This document shows positions 1 through 8,924 of a stretch of DNA of 64,000 nucleotides, piece after piece (position 1 is the stretch's first letter; the number at the start of each line of letters is the position of its first letter). Position numbers and translations under genes: made by a program. Below the pieces are notes generated by a model, which saw nothing but the letters and a program-made list of their open reading frames with translations, searched no databases and had not been told where the DNA came from. Location of the stretch: positions 1 to 64,000 of the forward strand of contig JAXMOZ010000001.1 of assembly GCA_034382075.1 (NCBI GenBank), given 5' to 3'. Source of the DNA: JAEULH01 sp034382075. Its GTDB lineage: Bacteria > Pseudomonadota > Alphaproteobacteria > Rhodospirillales > Defluviicoccaceae.

Positions 1-327
1 GCACGGCTATGCTGCTCGCGGGTGGTCGGTGTCCACATGACGCTCTCCAAACCGGCTTCGACAACCGTTTGGAATCACATCTGGACCCGGCCATCCACCC
101 CAAATCCGGTTTCAAGACGGCCTCTGAATTCATCCGGAGCTAACGTGGTTTCAGGCTCCCGGCGGGACGTGGGCGCGGCAGGAGTCTGCCAGAGCCGCGG
201 TTGATCCGGGACAAGCTGTCAACATCAGCCACCAACTTCCGTTGCCGACCGCGACAATAGCGAGTTAGGCGCGAATGCGGCCCCGGCGTTTTCGCCGCGG
301 CGGGCTGGCCGCTCCAGGCAGGTGCCG
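1..327. other. Window-edge stretch without a recognisable gene
   Basis: Nothing convincing is encoded here. The only reading frame (about 22-204, plus) is 60 codons with no recognisable motif. The stretch lies downstream of the histidine kinase stop codon and may be the intergenic region to a gene outside the window. Confidence 0.5.
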
Positions 328-2619
328 CTACGGCAACAGCCGCTTCAGCGGGATCAGGGCGGTGATGGCGAGGCCGCTTGTCGCCCAGTCGTAGGCGATG
401 GTGCCGCCGAGCTGCCCCTCGATGCTGCTGCGGGCGAGCAGGCTGCCGAACCCCCGGCGCTCCGGCAGGCCCGCGATTGCGGGGCCGCCGCGCTCGGTCC
501 AGGTCAGCCGCATCCGCTCGCCATCCGTCCGCCAGCGGACCTCGACGCGGCCCTGCGGCAGGGACAGCGACCCGTACTTCGCCGCGTTGGTGGCGAACTC
601 GTGGAGGATCAGCGCCAGGCTGGTTGCGGCTCTCGCCGCCAGCGGCAGCGGCGGGCCGTCGATGCGGACCCGCTCGCTGCCCTCCTGCAGGTGCGGGGTG
701 ACCACCGCGGTGACGATCTCGCCGAGGTTGCCGCCGTCGCCGCCGCCTGCGCCTCCGGTCGCCTCCGGCAAGATCAGCTCGTGGGCGCGCGCCAGGGCAA
801 GGAGCCGGCCGCTGAGGGCACTGGCCATGTCGCCGGGCGACCTCGTCGTCTCCGCGGTGAGGTAGACGATCGCGTCCATGACCGAGAACAGGTTTCTCAC
901 CCGGTGGTTCAGCTCGCGGACGAGGAGCTGCCTCGCCGCCTCGGCATGCTTGCGTTCGGTGAGGTCGGCAACGACGCCGGCCATCCGCACCGCCCGGCCG
1001 TCGTCGCCGTAGTAGGTGCGGCCCAGCGGAGCGATCCAGTGGATGCTGCCATCCGGCCAGCGCACCCGCGCCTCGAACGCAAGCACCCCGGTCTCAAGGG
1101 CGCGGCGGAACGCCTCGCGGAAGATCGGCTTGTCCTCCTCGAGAACGTGCCGCTCGGCGATCTCCTGGCTCCATTCGCGCTGCTGCTCGCTGTAGCCGAA
1201 CATCTGGTCGTGGCGGAGCGAGCGCACGGCGGTGTCGTTGCCGAGGTCCAGGTCCCAGGTGCCGAGCCCGGCGGCGTCCAGCGCGAGCTGCAGCCGGTCG
1301 GCGCTTTGGCGTAGCGCTTCTTCCAGCTGGCGGCGCTGGCTGAGGTCATAGAAATAGCAGACGACGCCGAAGCGTTCGTCGGGCAAAGCGACCCGTTCGA
1401 TCCGCCAGTCGTAGGCCTGGATCTGGTCGACGTCCTGGCGCCGTTCGATGGTGCCGACGGCGACGTAGGGCTCGCCCGTTTCCAGCGTCCGGCGAAAATG
1501 GCCGATCGTTTCGCTGGCGAAGGGCTCCGCCCAGACGCTCCGCAGCACCTCGGCGAAGTCGCGCCCGAGGAGCGGGCGGACGTTCTCGAACACCTTCTCG
1601 GCGCCCCGGCTCACCTCGCGCAGACGGAAGTCGGCGTCGACGATGTAGATCCCGAACGGGTTGTCGTGGATCAGCCGGTAGAACGTCTCGCTGCCGCGCC
1701 GCAGCCGATCCTCCGCCCGCTTGCGCTCGGTGATGTCCTGGACGGTGCCGACCAGGCGCACGGCCTCGCCGTTCTTGAACACCACGTCGCCGTCGGCGTG
1801 GACCCAGCGGACGGCGCCGTCGGTACGGTCGATGACCCGGTACTCGGCTTCGTAGCGGCCGGGCCCGGACGGATCGAGCGCGCGTTGCACCAGCGCCTCG
1901 ACGTGCGGCAGGTCGTCCGGATGCAGGCCGGCCGCGAACTTCTCGTAGGTCGCGGCCTCGTCGGGCGCCATCCCCCACAACCGCGCCGCCGCCGCGTCCC
2001 ATTGGATGACGCCGGTGCGCGGATCGAAATCGTGGGCGCCCAGCCGGCCTGCGCGCAGCGCCGCCGCCAGTCGCTCCTCGACCAGCCGGTGCGCCACCGT
2101 TGCCGTGGTTTCCACGCATAGCAGCAAGACACCGCCGACGCCGGCGGGCGCCTCCGGGTCCTCCACCGGGCAGTAGCTGCAGCCCCCGGAGGCATCGTCG
2201 CCCTCCCCGCCGTAGGCAGCGCAGACGGGCGGCGGGGACGCGCCGGCGCCGCCGGCCAGGACCCGGTTCAGGTGAGGCTCGATGAGGTCCCAGCCTTCGA
2301 GATCGCCCTCACGGGCAGGCCGCCCGAGCATGTGCGGGTGCGCCTTCGACCCCTTTGCCCTGGCGAAAGCGTCGTTGTAGAGGCAGATGAGCCGGTCGCC
2401 CCAGAACAGCACCGCCGGTTGCGTCGCCGTCAGCATGATGCCGAGGGTGGTTCTCAGGCTCGGCGACCACGAGGCGATGTCGCCCAGCGGTGTCGCCGCC
2501 CAATCGTGGGTCCGGATCAGGGCAGCCATTTCGCCGGCATAGGCCGGCCATGCCGAGCACTCGAAGACGTGTCGCCGGACGCTCGTCACCTGGTGGCCTC
2601 CCCCACGGCGGCCCCGCAT
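328..2619 (-). CDS. Multi-PAS sensor histidine kinase, HWE/HisKA_2 type
   Basis: A probably cytoplasmic sensor kinase of about 763 aa; no clear membrane segment is seen. The N-terminal third looks like a PAS/GAF-like sensor region (LFWGDRLICLYNDAF), followed by several PAS/PAC repeats, each ending in a motif such as VQDITERKRAEDRLRR or VADLTERKHAEAARQ. The dimerisation/phosphoacceptor region contains ELNHRVRNLFSV with His572 as the likely phosphorylated residue. The N-box is HEFATNAAKYG (Asn about 678), and a late WTE motif fits the HWE kinase family, often used in light or general stress signalling. No response regulator is adjacent, so the partner is unknown. The exact start is uncertain: the first ATG is used, but codons up to about 30 residues downstream are possible. 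Confidence 0.85.
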   Translation of the reverse strand: MRGRRGGGHQVTSVRRHVFECSAWPAYAGEMAALIRTHDWAATPLGDIASWSPSLRTTLGIMLTATQPAVLFWGDRLICLYNDAFARAKGSKAHPHMLGRPAREGDLEGWDLIEPHLNRVLAGGAGASPPPVCAAYGGEGDDASGGCSYCPVEDPEAPAGVGGVLLLCVETTATVAHRLVEERLAAALRAGRLGAHDFDPRTGVIQWDAAAARLWGMAPDEAATYEKFAAGLHPDDLPHVEALVQRALDPSGPGRYEAEYRVIDRTDGAVRWVHADGDVVFKNGEAVRLVGTVQDITERKRAEDRLRRGSETFYRLIHDNPFGIYIVDADFRLREVSRGAEKVFENVRPLLGRDFAEVLRSVWAEPFASETIGHFRRTLETGEPYVAVGTIERRQDVDQIQAYDWRIERVALPDERFGVVCYFYDLSQRRQLEEALRQSADRLQLALDAAGLGTWDLDLGNDTAVRSLRHDQMFGYSEQQREWSQEIAERHVLEEDKPIFREAFRRALETGVLAFEARVRWPDGSIHWIAPLGRTYYGDDGRAVRMAGVVADLTERKHAEAARQLLVRELNHRVRNLFSVMDAIVYLTAETTRSPGDMASALSGRLLALARAHELILPEATGGAGGGDGGNLGEIVTAVVTPHLQEGSERVRIDGPPLPLAARAATSLALILHEFATNAAKYGSLSLPQGRVEVRWRTDGERMRLTWTERGGPAIAGLPERRGFGSLLARSSIEGQLGGTIAYDWATSGLAITALIPLKRLLP

Positions 2620-2719
2620 CTACCCCACTGTGGTACGGCAGGCAGGCAACTGACTATAGCCGATTAACGCTGGCGAAAACCCCCTGAAGTGTTCCTCGTA
2701 AAATGGTGGGGCGGCCGGG

Positions 2720-3295
2720 CTACCGGTCGTAGTCGTCGCCGCCCGGGGCGATCATGGCTTCGAGTTCCTCCTCGAGGCTCAGTTCCTCGGGTTCGCGCGC
2801 GTCCTCGGGCGCGCTGATGTCGCCGCCACGAGCCTGGATCTCCGCCTCGTCGGCGGTGCGGGCGACGTTGACCTGCACCGAGACGATGACCTCGGGATGC
2901 AGGCTCACCGAAACCGTGTGCACGCCAAGCGACTTGATCGGCTGGTTGAGCCGGATCTGGCTGCGGCCGACGCTGAAGCCGGCCTTGGTCACCGCCGCGG
3001 CGATATCGGCGGCCGTGGCCGAACCATAGAGCTGACCACTGTCGCCGGCCTGGCGAATCAGGGTCACGCTCAGCCCGTTCAGCTTGCCGGCGACGGCCTC
3101 CGCTTCCTTCCGCCGCTCGAGGTTGCGCGCTTCCAGCTGCGCCCGCTGCGCCTCGAACCGCTTGCGGTTCTCCTCGGTGGCCGGAGCCGCCTTGCGCTGG
3201 GGGATCAGAAAGTTGCGGGCGTAACCGGGGCGAACATTGACCACCTCGCCCATCTGGCCGAGGTGCTCGACGCGCTCCAACAGGATGATTTGCAT
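2720..3295 (-). CDS. rplI: 50S ribosomal protein L9
   Basis: Large-subunit ribosomal protein of 191 aa. The N-terminal rRNA-binding domain is classic: MQIILLERVEHLGQMGEVVN followed by RPGYARNFLIPQRKA. A long connecting helix rich in Lys, Arg and Glu comes next, then the C-terminal L9 domain. The tail beyond about residue 150 is acidic and longer than in E. coli L9 (about 149 aa), as is common in alphaproteobacteria. It is the last gene of the rpsF-rpsR-DUF2232-rplI operon and starts 3 bases after the DUF2232 stop, so it is probably translationally coupled. Confidence 0.97.
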   Translation of the reverse strand: MQIILLERVEHLGQMGEVVNVRPGYARNFLIPQRKAAPATEENRKRFEAQRAQLEARNLERRKEAEAVAGKLNGLSVTLIRQAGDSGQLYGSATAADIAAAVTKAGFSVGRSQIRLNQPIKSLGVHTVSVSLHPEVIVSVQVNVARTADEAEIQARGGDISAPEDAREPEELSLEEELEAMIAPGGDDYDR

Positions 3296-3298
3296 GCT

Positions 3299-4237
3299 CT
3301 ACTCCTTGCGGGCCGGCGGCGCGGCGATGCGCTCGCGCAGCCCGACCCATTGCTCGATCATGCCGAGGCCGGCGACGATGGCCCCGGCGATCAAAGTGAA
3401 GACCACGAGGACGGCGTAGAAGACGCCCAGAAGCACGCCCTTGGCCGCCGTCCGGCGGGCGAGGGCGTGGACCACGGTGAGCCCGAGAAAGAAGTACGGG
3501 GTGGCCAGGATCATGGCCGCGTTGCGGGCCAGGTACTGGGCGTCGCCGCTGGTGACGAGCGAGATCGCCGCCGCGCCCACCAGCGGCCAGGCGAACCACT
3601 CCGGCAACGTCAGCTTCGACCATGCCGGCGTCGGCCGGATCGCCCGGCCGCGGCGACTGAGGAGGCGTTGCGCCACCACCCCGTTCACCGCGATCAGGAG
3701 CTGCCAGCTCACCCCGGTCAGCCCGACGAACATCGGCGCCGCGGTCTCGATGAAGCGCTCGCGGGCGTCTACCGGCAGGCCGCTCATGGTGAGCACAAGA
3801 CCGCGGTCGAGAAAGCCACGTACCGCCGTTTCGACGCCGCCGCCGGCCGCGCCGATGAGGGCGATGGCGCCGGCGAGGAGGGCGACGAAGACGGCGAGGC
3901 TGGCCAGCGCCACGCCGGCGGCGCGGGCGCCGACGTTGCCGGCCCAAGACCCGTAGGCCAGCGCCCGCTCGACCACCAGCGCCGCCGGCAAGGCCTGCAG
4001 GCTGGCGTAGACGGTGGCGGCGGCAACCCCGGCAGCCGCCAACGCGAACAGGATCCCGCTCGCCGCGGCCACGGCCGCCGCCTTCGGCCCCAGCGCCAGC
4101 CCCACGGCCATCAGCGGCAGCGGCGCCAGGCAGGCGACGAGCACCGCGCCCGGCACGCCGAACTGGCCTGCGAGCGAGGCGATGGCGCTCACGCCACCGC
4201 CGCCTATGGCGATGAGCATCGACTTGCTCATGCCCAT
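3299..4237 (-). CDS. DUF2232 family integral membrane protein
   Basis: Polytopic inner-membrane protein of 312 aa with roughly seven to nine hydrophobic segments. Its position between rpsR and rplI is typical of the DUF2232 (YybS-like) family in alphaproteobacteria; no biochemical function is established. The ATG at 4237 is chosen because a GGAGGA Shine-Dalgarno lies 7 bases upstream. An upstream in-frame ATG would add about 11 residues without a ribosome site. Co-transcription with the ribosomal genes is inferred from tight spacing. Confidence 0.8.
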   Translation of the reverse strand: MGMSKSMLIAIGGGGVSAIASLAGQFGVPGAVLVACLAPLPLMAVGLALGPKAAAVAAASGILFALAAAGVAAATVYASLQALPAALVVERALAYGSWAGNVGARAAGVALASLAVFVALLAGAIALIGAAGGGVETAVRGFLDRGLVLTMSGLPVDARERFIETAAPMFVGLTGVSWQLLIAVNGVVAQRLLSRRGRAIRPTPAWSKLTLPEWFAWPLVGAAAISLVTSGDAQYLARNAAMILATPYFFLGLTVVHALARRTAAKGVLLGVFYAVLVVFTLIAGAIVAGLGMIEQWVGLRERIAAPPARKE

Positions 4238-4292
4238 GCCCGGTTCCTCCGCTCGATCCGGCAGACGCACGACCGCGCTCCGGCGCCCGGCC

Positions 4293-4529
4293 CTACTTCA
4301 GGACGTACGGCAGCAGCGCCAGGAACCGCGCCCGCTTGATGGCGCGCGCGAGTTCGCGCTGTTTCTTGGCCGACACCGCGGTGATCCGGCTCGGCACCAT
4401 CTTGCCCCGCTCCGAGACGAAGCGCTGCAGCAGCCGGATGTCCTTGTAGTCGATGGCGGGAGCTTCCGGTCCCGAGAACGGGCAGCTCTTCCGCCTGCGA
4501 AAAAATGGTCTGCGCGTTGCGGCCATCAT
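4293..4529 (-). CDS. rpsR: 30S ribosomal protein S18
   Basis: Small-subunit protein of 78 aa that binds the platform next to S6. Recognised from RRRKSCPFSG near the N terminus, then IDYKDIRLLQRFVSERGKM and ITAVSAKKQRELARAIKRAR. Its start codon overlaps the rpsF stop in an ATGA arrangement (4526-4529), implying translational coupling of the S6-S18 heterodimer partners. Confidence 0.97.
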   Translation of the reverse strand: MMAATRRPFFRRRKSCPFSGPEAPAIDYKDIRLLQRFVSERGKMVPSRITAVSAKKQRELARAIKRARFLALLPYVLK

Positions 4530-5023
4530 GCCCTCCCTGCAAGCTCGCCTTCGGCCGGGCGCGGCGGCCGATCCTCGCGCGGGCCCCTGTCTTCACGGGG
4601 ACCGCGGTCCTCACGGGGACCCCGGTCGTCGCGGCGCGGCCGATCGTCGCGGCCGCCACGGTCACCGCGGTCGCCGCGGCCGCCGCGCTCGTCGCGCCCG
4701 GCGCGGCTTTGCAGCATCGCCGACGGGCCTTCTTCCAGCGCTTCGACCCGAACCACCATGTGGCGGAGGATGTCCTCGCTGAGGCGGAGCTGACGCTCCA
4801 TTTCGTGCACCGCCGCCGGCGGCGCGTCGATGTTGAACAGGACGTAGTGACCCTTCCGGTTCTTCTTGATGCGGAAGGTCAAGGAGCGAAGGCCCCAGTG
4901 CTCGCGCTTGGCGACGGTGCCGCCGTTCTCTTCGAGAACCTTGGCAAAGGTGTCGGCAAGCGCCTCGGCCTGGGGCGCGGAGATGTCTTGGCGTGCGATC
5001 AGCACGCACTCGTAGAACGGCAA
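4526..5023 (-). CDS. rpsF: 30S ribosomal protein S6 with Arg/Asp/Gly-rich tail
   Basis: S6 of about 165 aa. The ferredoxin-like core runs from PFYECVLIARQDIS through KKNRKGHYVLFNIDAPP to EDILRHMVVRVEAL (residues 1-100). A disordered tail of about 60 residues follows, rich in Arg, Asp and Gly, and contains GPREDR three times in tandem. The start is assigned to TTG at 5021-5023: an AGAAGGAGAC Shine-Dalgarno sits about 9 bases upstream and the homologous N terminus begins there. The frame stays open far upstream, so a naive longest-frame call would extend the protein to 415 aa, which is not credible. First gene of the rpsF-rpsR-DUF2232-rplI operon. Confidence 0.95.
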   Translation of the reverse strand: MPFYECVLIARQDISAPQAEALADTFAKVLEENGGTVAKREHWGLRSLTFRIKKNRKGHYVLFNIDAPPAAVHEMERQLRLSEDILRHMVVRVEALEEGPSAMLQSRAGRDERGGRGDRGDRGGRDDRPRRDDRGPREDRGPREDRGPREDRPPRPAEGELAGRA

Positions 5024-5114
5024 GGATGAAGTCTCCTTCTGGCTTGTCTCAGCCGTGACCGCCCGCGGCCACGACATAGCCGGCACGTATCCGGCAAGGA
5101 AACGAGAGGGCGGA

Positions 5115-5144
5115 GATAAAGCACGCTTGCCGGCGCAATAGCAA
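5115..5144 (-). promoter_or_regulatory. Candidate sigma-70-like promoter for the rpsF operon
   Basis: On the minus strand, TTGCTA (5139-5144) and TTTATC (5115-5120) are separated by 18 bases, about 90 bases upstream of the rpsF start. This matches bacterial -35/-10 spacing. It is a pattern match only. The divergent interval 5024-5336 holds this site and the fabG promoter candidate and no gene. Confidence 0.35.
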
Positions 5145-5249
5145 GGCTTCGCCGCTTCGTAGATGCGGCCGATGGGTTCGGCCTCCTTCCGCGCGGCGAA
5201 CCGGCGCGGGCAGCGGTGTTGCGCCCGTGCACGAGCGTGTGGCGAATGC

Positions 5250-5277
5250 TTGACAGCCCCAAGCGAGAGACTATTCA
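5250..5277 (+). promoter_or_regulatory. Candidate sigma-70-like promoter for fabG
   Basis: A perfect TTGACA (5250-5255) is followed after 16 bases by TATTCA (5272-5277), about 60 bases before the fabG ATG. Spacing and position are good for a housekeeping promoter. No operator was recognised nearby. Confidence 0.5.
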
Positions 5278-5336
5278 GTGCCGCAACGGAGGATCGACCC
5301 GGCAAGGGCGGTCGGCGGGAGTCTCGAAGGGGCGGC

Positions 5337-6074
5337 ATGTTCGACTTGTCTGGCAGGACCGCGCTCGTCACCGGCGCGTCCGGTGGCATCGGCGGCGCGG
5401 TCGCGCGGGCGCTGGCCGCACAGGGCGCACGGGTGATCCTGAGCGGAACCAGGCGCCCGGCGCTGGACGCCCTCGCCGCAGAGCTCGGGCCCGATGCCGT
5501 CGTCGTCACCGCCGACCTCGCCACCGCAGAGGGCGCCAAGGCGTTGCTGGCCGAGGCGGAAGCGGCAGCCGGCAGCGTCGACATCCTGGTCAACAACGCC
5601 GGGTTGGCGCGCGACGGCCTGGTCATGCGCACCACCGACGCCGACTGGCAGACCGTGATCGACGTCAACCTCACCGCCGGTTTCAGGCTCGCGCGGGGCG
5701 CGCTCAGGGGAATGATGAAGCGGCGCTGGGGCCGGATCATCGGCATCAGCTCGATCATCGGCGTCACCGGCAACGCCGGCCAGGCGGCCTACTCCGCCGC
5801 CAAGGCCGGCATGATCGGCATGACCAAGTCCCTGGCGAAGGAGGTCGCGAGCCGCGGCATCACCGCCAACTGCATCGCCCCCGGCTTTATCGAAACCGAG
5901 ATGACCCGCGAGCTCGCCGAGCGCGGCAAGGACAGCGTGCTTGCGGCGATCCCGGCGGGCCGCTTCGGCAGCGGCGCCGACGTCGCCGCCTGCGTGGTCT
6001 TTCTCGCCAGCGAGGAGGCAGGGTACGTGACCGGGCAAACCCTGCACGTGAACGGCGGAATGGCAATGATCTGA
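5337..6074 (+). CDS. fabG: 3-oxoacyl-[acyl-carrier-protein] reductase
   Basis: NADPH-dependent ketoacyl-ACP reductase of fatty acid elongation, 245 aa, SDR fold. The cofactor motif TGASGGIGGAVA is near residue 12, NNAGLARDGL is the structural motif, and the catalytic Tyr152-Lys156 lies in AYSAAKAGM with Ser in ISSIIG. The C terminus TGQTLHVNGGMAMI is typical of FabG. The ATG at 5337 gives the standard family N terminus. It heads the fabG-acpP-fabF cluster. fabD, often immediately upstream in relatives, is absent here. Confidence 0.95.
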   Translation: MFDLSGRTALVTGASGGIGGAVARALAAQGARVILSGTRRPALDALAAELGPDAVVVTADLATAEGAKALLAEAEAAAGSVDILVNNAGLARDGLVMRTTDADWQTVIDVNLTAGFRLARGALRGMMKRRWGRIIGISSIIGVTGNAGQAAYSAAKAGMIGMTKSLAKEVASRGITANCIAPGFIETEMTRELAERGKDSVLAAIPAGRFGSGADVAACVVFLASEEAGYVTGQTLHVNGGMAMI

Positions 6075-6252
6075 GCCGCTGCGGCCACCGGCGCAGTGGC
6101 CACGCGGCACGTTCGGGTTAGGGTTGCGCGCTGGTCAAGCTTGGGGAACTATGCTACCCAAACTCGCTTTTCGCTGCAGTGCAGCGTCAGCGACGACCAG
6201 CCGCCGAAGGCTTAACAACTGCGGCATCAACGACACATTGAGGGACAAGACG

Positions 6253-6489
6253 ATGAACGACGTGGCCGATCGCGTTAAGAAGATTATCGTCGAGCACTTG
6301 GGGGTAGAAGAAGCGAAGGTCGTCGAGGGCGCGAGCTTCATCGATGACCTGGGGGCCGACAGCCTCGACACGGTCGAGCTGGTCATGGCCTTCGAGGAAG
6401 AGTTCGGAATCGAGATCCCCGACGAGGCGGCCGAGAAAATTCTCTCGGTCAAGGACGCGATCGACTACATCAAGAACGCGACCGCTTAA
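6253..6489 (+). CDS. acpP: Acyl carrier protein
   Basis: Small acidic carrier protein of 78 aa that shuttles acyl chains in fatty acid synthesis. Ser37 in GADSLDTVEL is the 4'-phosphopantetheine attachment site. The ATG at 6253 gives the canonical start MNDVADRVKKII. The 178-base gap from fabG suggests it has its own promoter, as is usual for this highly expressed gene, but no convincing promoter was found. fabF follows 82 bases downstream. Confidence 0.97.
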   Translation: MNDVADRVKKIIVEHLGVEEAKVVEGASFIDDLGADSLDTVELVMAFEEEFGIEIPDEAAEKILSVKDAIDYIKNATA

Positions 6490-6571
6490 GGCCGATGGAC
6501 GGGCCGGCGGCCGTTCGCCGTCCGGCGCGGGCGGCGCCACGGGACCATCTTCGCCAAAACGTTGGAGCGCC

Positions 6572-7834
6572 ATGAGACGCGTTGTCGTAACCGGCATGGG
6601 TCTGGTATCGCCGCTTGGCTGCGGCGTCGATGTCACCTGGGACCGTCTGATCCGGGGCGAGTCGGGCTTGGGCGCGATCCAGTCCTTCGATGTCTCGGAC
6701 CTGCCGGCCAAGGTGGCGGCCCACGTTCCGCGCGGGGACGGCGCCAGCGGTTCGTTCAACCCGGACGATTGGGTCTCGCCCAAGGAACAACGGCGGATGG
6801 ACCCGTTCATCGTCTTCGGCCTGGCCGCCGCCGCGCAAGCGGTCAAGGACTCGGGCTGGGCGCCGGAGAGCGAGGACGATCGCGTCCGCACCGGGGTGAT
6901 GATCGGCTCCGGGATCGGCGGCTTGCAGGAGATCGCCAAGGGCTCGATCCTGGTCGAGGGCGGCAACGCCCGCAAGCTGAGCCCGTTCTTCATCCCGGCG
7001 GCGCTGATCAACCTGATCAGCGGCTACGCCTCCATCCGCTATGGCTTCAAGGGCCCCAACCACTCGGCGGTGACGGCCTGCGCCACCGGCGCCCATGCCA
7101 TCGGCGACGCCTCCCGGCTGATCATGCTGGACGACGCCGACGTGATGGTGGCCGGCGGCTCCGAGGCGGCGATCTGCCGGCTCGGCATTGCCGGCTTCTC
7201 CGCGGCCAAGGCGTTGTCGACCAAGTTCAACGACACCCCGCCGAAGGCGTCCCGACCCTGGGACGTAGACCGCGACGGGTTCGTCATGGGCGAGGGTGCT
7301 GGTGTCGTCGTCCTCGAGGAGTACGAGCACGCCAAGAAGCGGGGCGCCAAGATCTACGCCGAGGTGGTGGGCTACGGCATGTCCGGCGACGCCTACCACA
7401 TCACCGCTCCGGCGCCCAACGGCGACGGCGCCTACCGCTGCATGCTCTCGGCCTTCAAGCACGCGAAGATGAGCCCCGACGACATCGACTACATCAACGC
7501 CCACGGGACCTCGACGCCGCTCGGCGACGAGATCGAGCTCGGCGCGGTGAAGCGGGTCTTCGGCGATGCGGCCTGCAAGCTGTCGATGTCGTCGACCAAA
7601 TCGGCGATCGGCCATCTGCTCGGCGCCGCCGGCGCGGCGGAAGCGATCTTCACCATCATGGCGCTGAGGACCGGCATCGTCCCGCCGACCCTCAACCTCG
7701 ACCAACCCTCGGAGGGCTGCGACCTCGACCTCGTACCGCATGTCGCCAAGGAGCGGCCGGTGCGCGCGGCGCTCTCCAACTCCTTCGGTTTTGGCGGCAC
7801 CAACGCCTCGCTGATCTTCACCAAGGTGAACTGA
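6572..7834 (+). CDS. fabF: 3-oxoacyl-[acyl-carrier-protein] synthase II (KAS II)
   Basis: Condensing enzyme that adds two-carbon units from malonyl-ACP to acyl-ACP; 420 aa. The thiolase-fold catalytic triad is visible: Cys170 in VTACATGAHAIG, His311 in NAHGTSTPLGD and His348 in KSAIGHLLGAAG. The C terminus NSFGFGGTNASLIF is typical. The ATG at 6572 gives MRRVVVTGMGLVSPLG, the standard family N terminus. Downstream are mltG, yicC and gmk, an order common in alphaproteobacteria. Confidence 0.97.
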   Translation: MRRVVVTGMGLVSPLGCGVDVTWDRLIRGESGLGAIQSFDVSDLPAKVAAHVPRGDGASGSFNPDDWVSPKEQRRMDPFIVFGLAAAAQAVKDSGWAPESEDDRVRTGVMIGSGIGGLQEIAKGSILVEGGNARKLSPFFIPAALINLISGYASIRYGFKGPNHSAVTACATGAHAIGDASRLIMLDDADVMVAGGSEAAICRLGIAGFSAAKALSTKFNDTPPKASRPWDVDRDGFVMGEGAGVVVLEEYEHAKKRGAKIYAEVVGYGMSGDAYHITAPAPNGDGAYRCMLSAFKHAKMSPDDIDYINAHGTSTPLGDEIELGAVKRVFGDAACKLSMSSTKSAIGHLLGAAGAAEAIFTIMALRTGIVPPTLNLDQPSEGCDLDLVPHVAKERPVRAALSNSFGFGGTNASLIFTKVN

Positions 7835-7859
7835 CGCCGCCGGGCGAGCCGCCGCGAAG

Positions 7860-8837
7860 ATGCTTGCGCGCGTCATCATCGGCATCGCCGTCGTTGCGCT
7901 CATCATCGCGTCCGCGTTCGCCTGGGCGGTCAACGCCTTCAACCGGCCGGGGCCGCTGACGGCCGAGACGACCGTGGTGATCGAGCAGGGCGACGGCCTG
8001 GCGAGCGTCGCCCAGCGCCTGGCCGCTGCCGGCGTCATCTCCGATCCCCTGCTGTTTCGCCTCGGCGTCCGCTTGCAGGGCGACGCCCGCGGCCTGCGCG
8101 CCGGCGAGTACGCCTTCGGGCCGGGGACCAGCATGCGCTCTGTGGTCGCCAGCCTGGCAGCCGGCCGCACCCTCGACCGCCGCCTCACCATCCCCGAGGG
8201 ACTGACCAGCGCCGCCATCGTCGAGTTGATCGACGCCGCACCGGCCCTGAGCGGCAGCCTGGACGCGATCCCCGCCGAAGGCTCGCTGCTGCCCGAGACC
8301 TATCACTACAGCTACGGCGACAGCCGGGCGGAGCTGGTGGCCAGGATGCAGGAGGCGATGACCCGGACGATGGCGGAGCTGTGGCCGCAACGCGAGGCGG
8401 GGCTGCCGCTGGCAACCGCTCAGCAGGCGGTGATCCTGGCCTCCATCGTCGAAAAGGAGACGGGACTGACCGCCGAGCGGCCGCGGGTGGCGGCCGTTTT
8501 CATCAACCGCTTGAAGCGGGGCATGCCGCTGCAGGCCGACCCCACCATCGCCTACGGACTGGCGCTGGAGGGCGCGGCCCCGGGCAGGCCGTTGACCCGC
8601 GCCGACCTCGCGCGCAGGTCGCCCTACAACACCTACCTCCTGCGCGGACTGCCGCCCGGGCCCATCGCCAATCCCGGCCGCGCCTCGCTGGAGGCGGTGC
8701 TGAACCCGGCGGATACCGACGAGCTGTTTTTCGTCGCCGACGGCTCCGGCGGCCACGCCTTCGCCCGCACGCTCGAGGAGCACAACCGCAACGTCGCCAA
8801 GTGGCGGCGCAAGCAGGCGCCGGCGGCGACCCCCTGA
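7860..8837 (+). CDS. mltG: Endolytic murein transglycosylase MltG
   Basis: Membrane-anchored YceG-family lytic transglycosylase, 325 aa, thought to cleave nascent glycan strands and end their elongation. It has one N-terminal membrane segment (residues 2-26), a LysM-like region (about 30-110) and the catalytic domain, with the conserved Glu in ASIVEKETGL (Glu198). Other family motifs are LLPETYHYSYG, MPLQADPTIAYG and PYNTYLLRGLPPGPI. It starts 25 bases after fabF and is probably in the same transcript. Confidence 0.93.
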   Translation: MLARVIIGIAVVALIIASAFAWAVNAFNRPGPLTAETTVVIEQGDGLASVAQRLAAAGVISDPLLFRLGVRLQGDARGLRAGEYAFGPGTSMRSVVASLAAGRTLDRRLTIPEGLTSAAIVELIDAAPALSGSLDAIPAEGSLLPETYHYSYGDSRAELVARMQEAMTRTMAELWPQREAGLPLATAQQAVILASIVEKETGLTAERPRVAAVFINRLKRGMPLQADPTIAYGLALEGAAPGRPLTRADLARRSPYNTYLLRGLPPGPIANPGRASLEAVLNPADTDELFFVADGSGGHAFARTLEEHNRNVAKWRRKQAPAATP

Positions 8838-8924
8838 ATGCGCCATGATCGGCCGGGCCGTTGTTGTTGGCTTCCCCGGCTGGCGCTATAACAACTTGAT
8901 CGCACACGGGTTTGGGAGCGCGCG

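Noticed and set aside
22..204. 60-codon plus-strand frame at the window start
   Set aside because: No ribosome site, no motif, and composition typical of noncoding sequence here.
2896..4339. 480-codon plus-strand open frame opposite rplI and DUF2232
   Set aside because: It is a composition-driven shadow: Arg/His/Gly-rich, no motif, antisense to recognised genes.
4526..5773. A 415-codon version of rpsF extending into the fabG promoter and fabG
   Set aside because: Only the part from the TTG at 5023 matches S6; the ribosome site is at that point and the extension overlaps fabG antisense.
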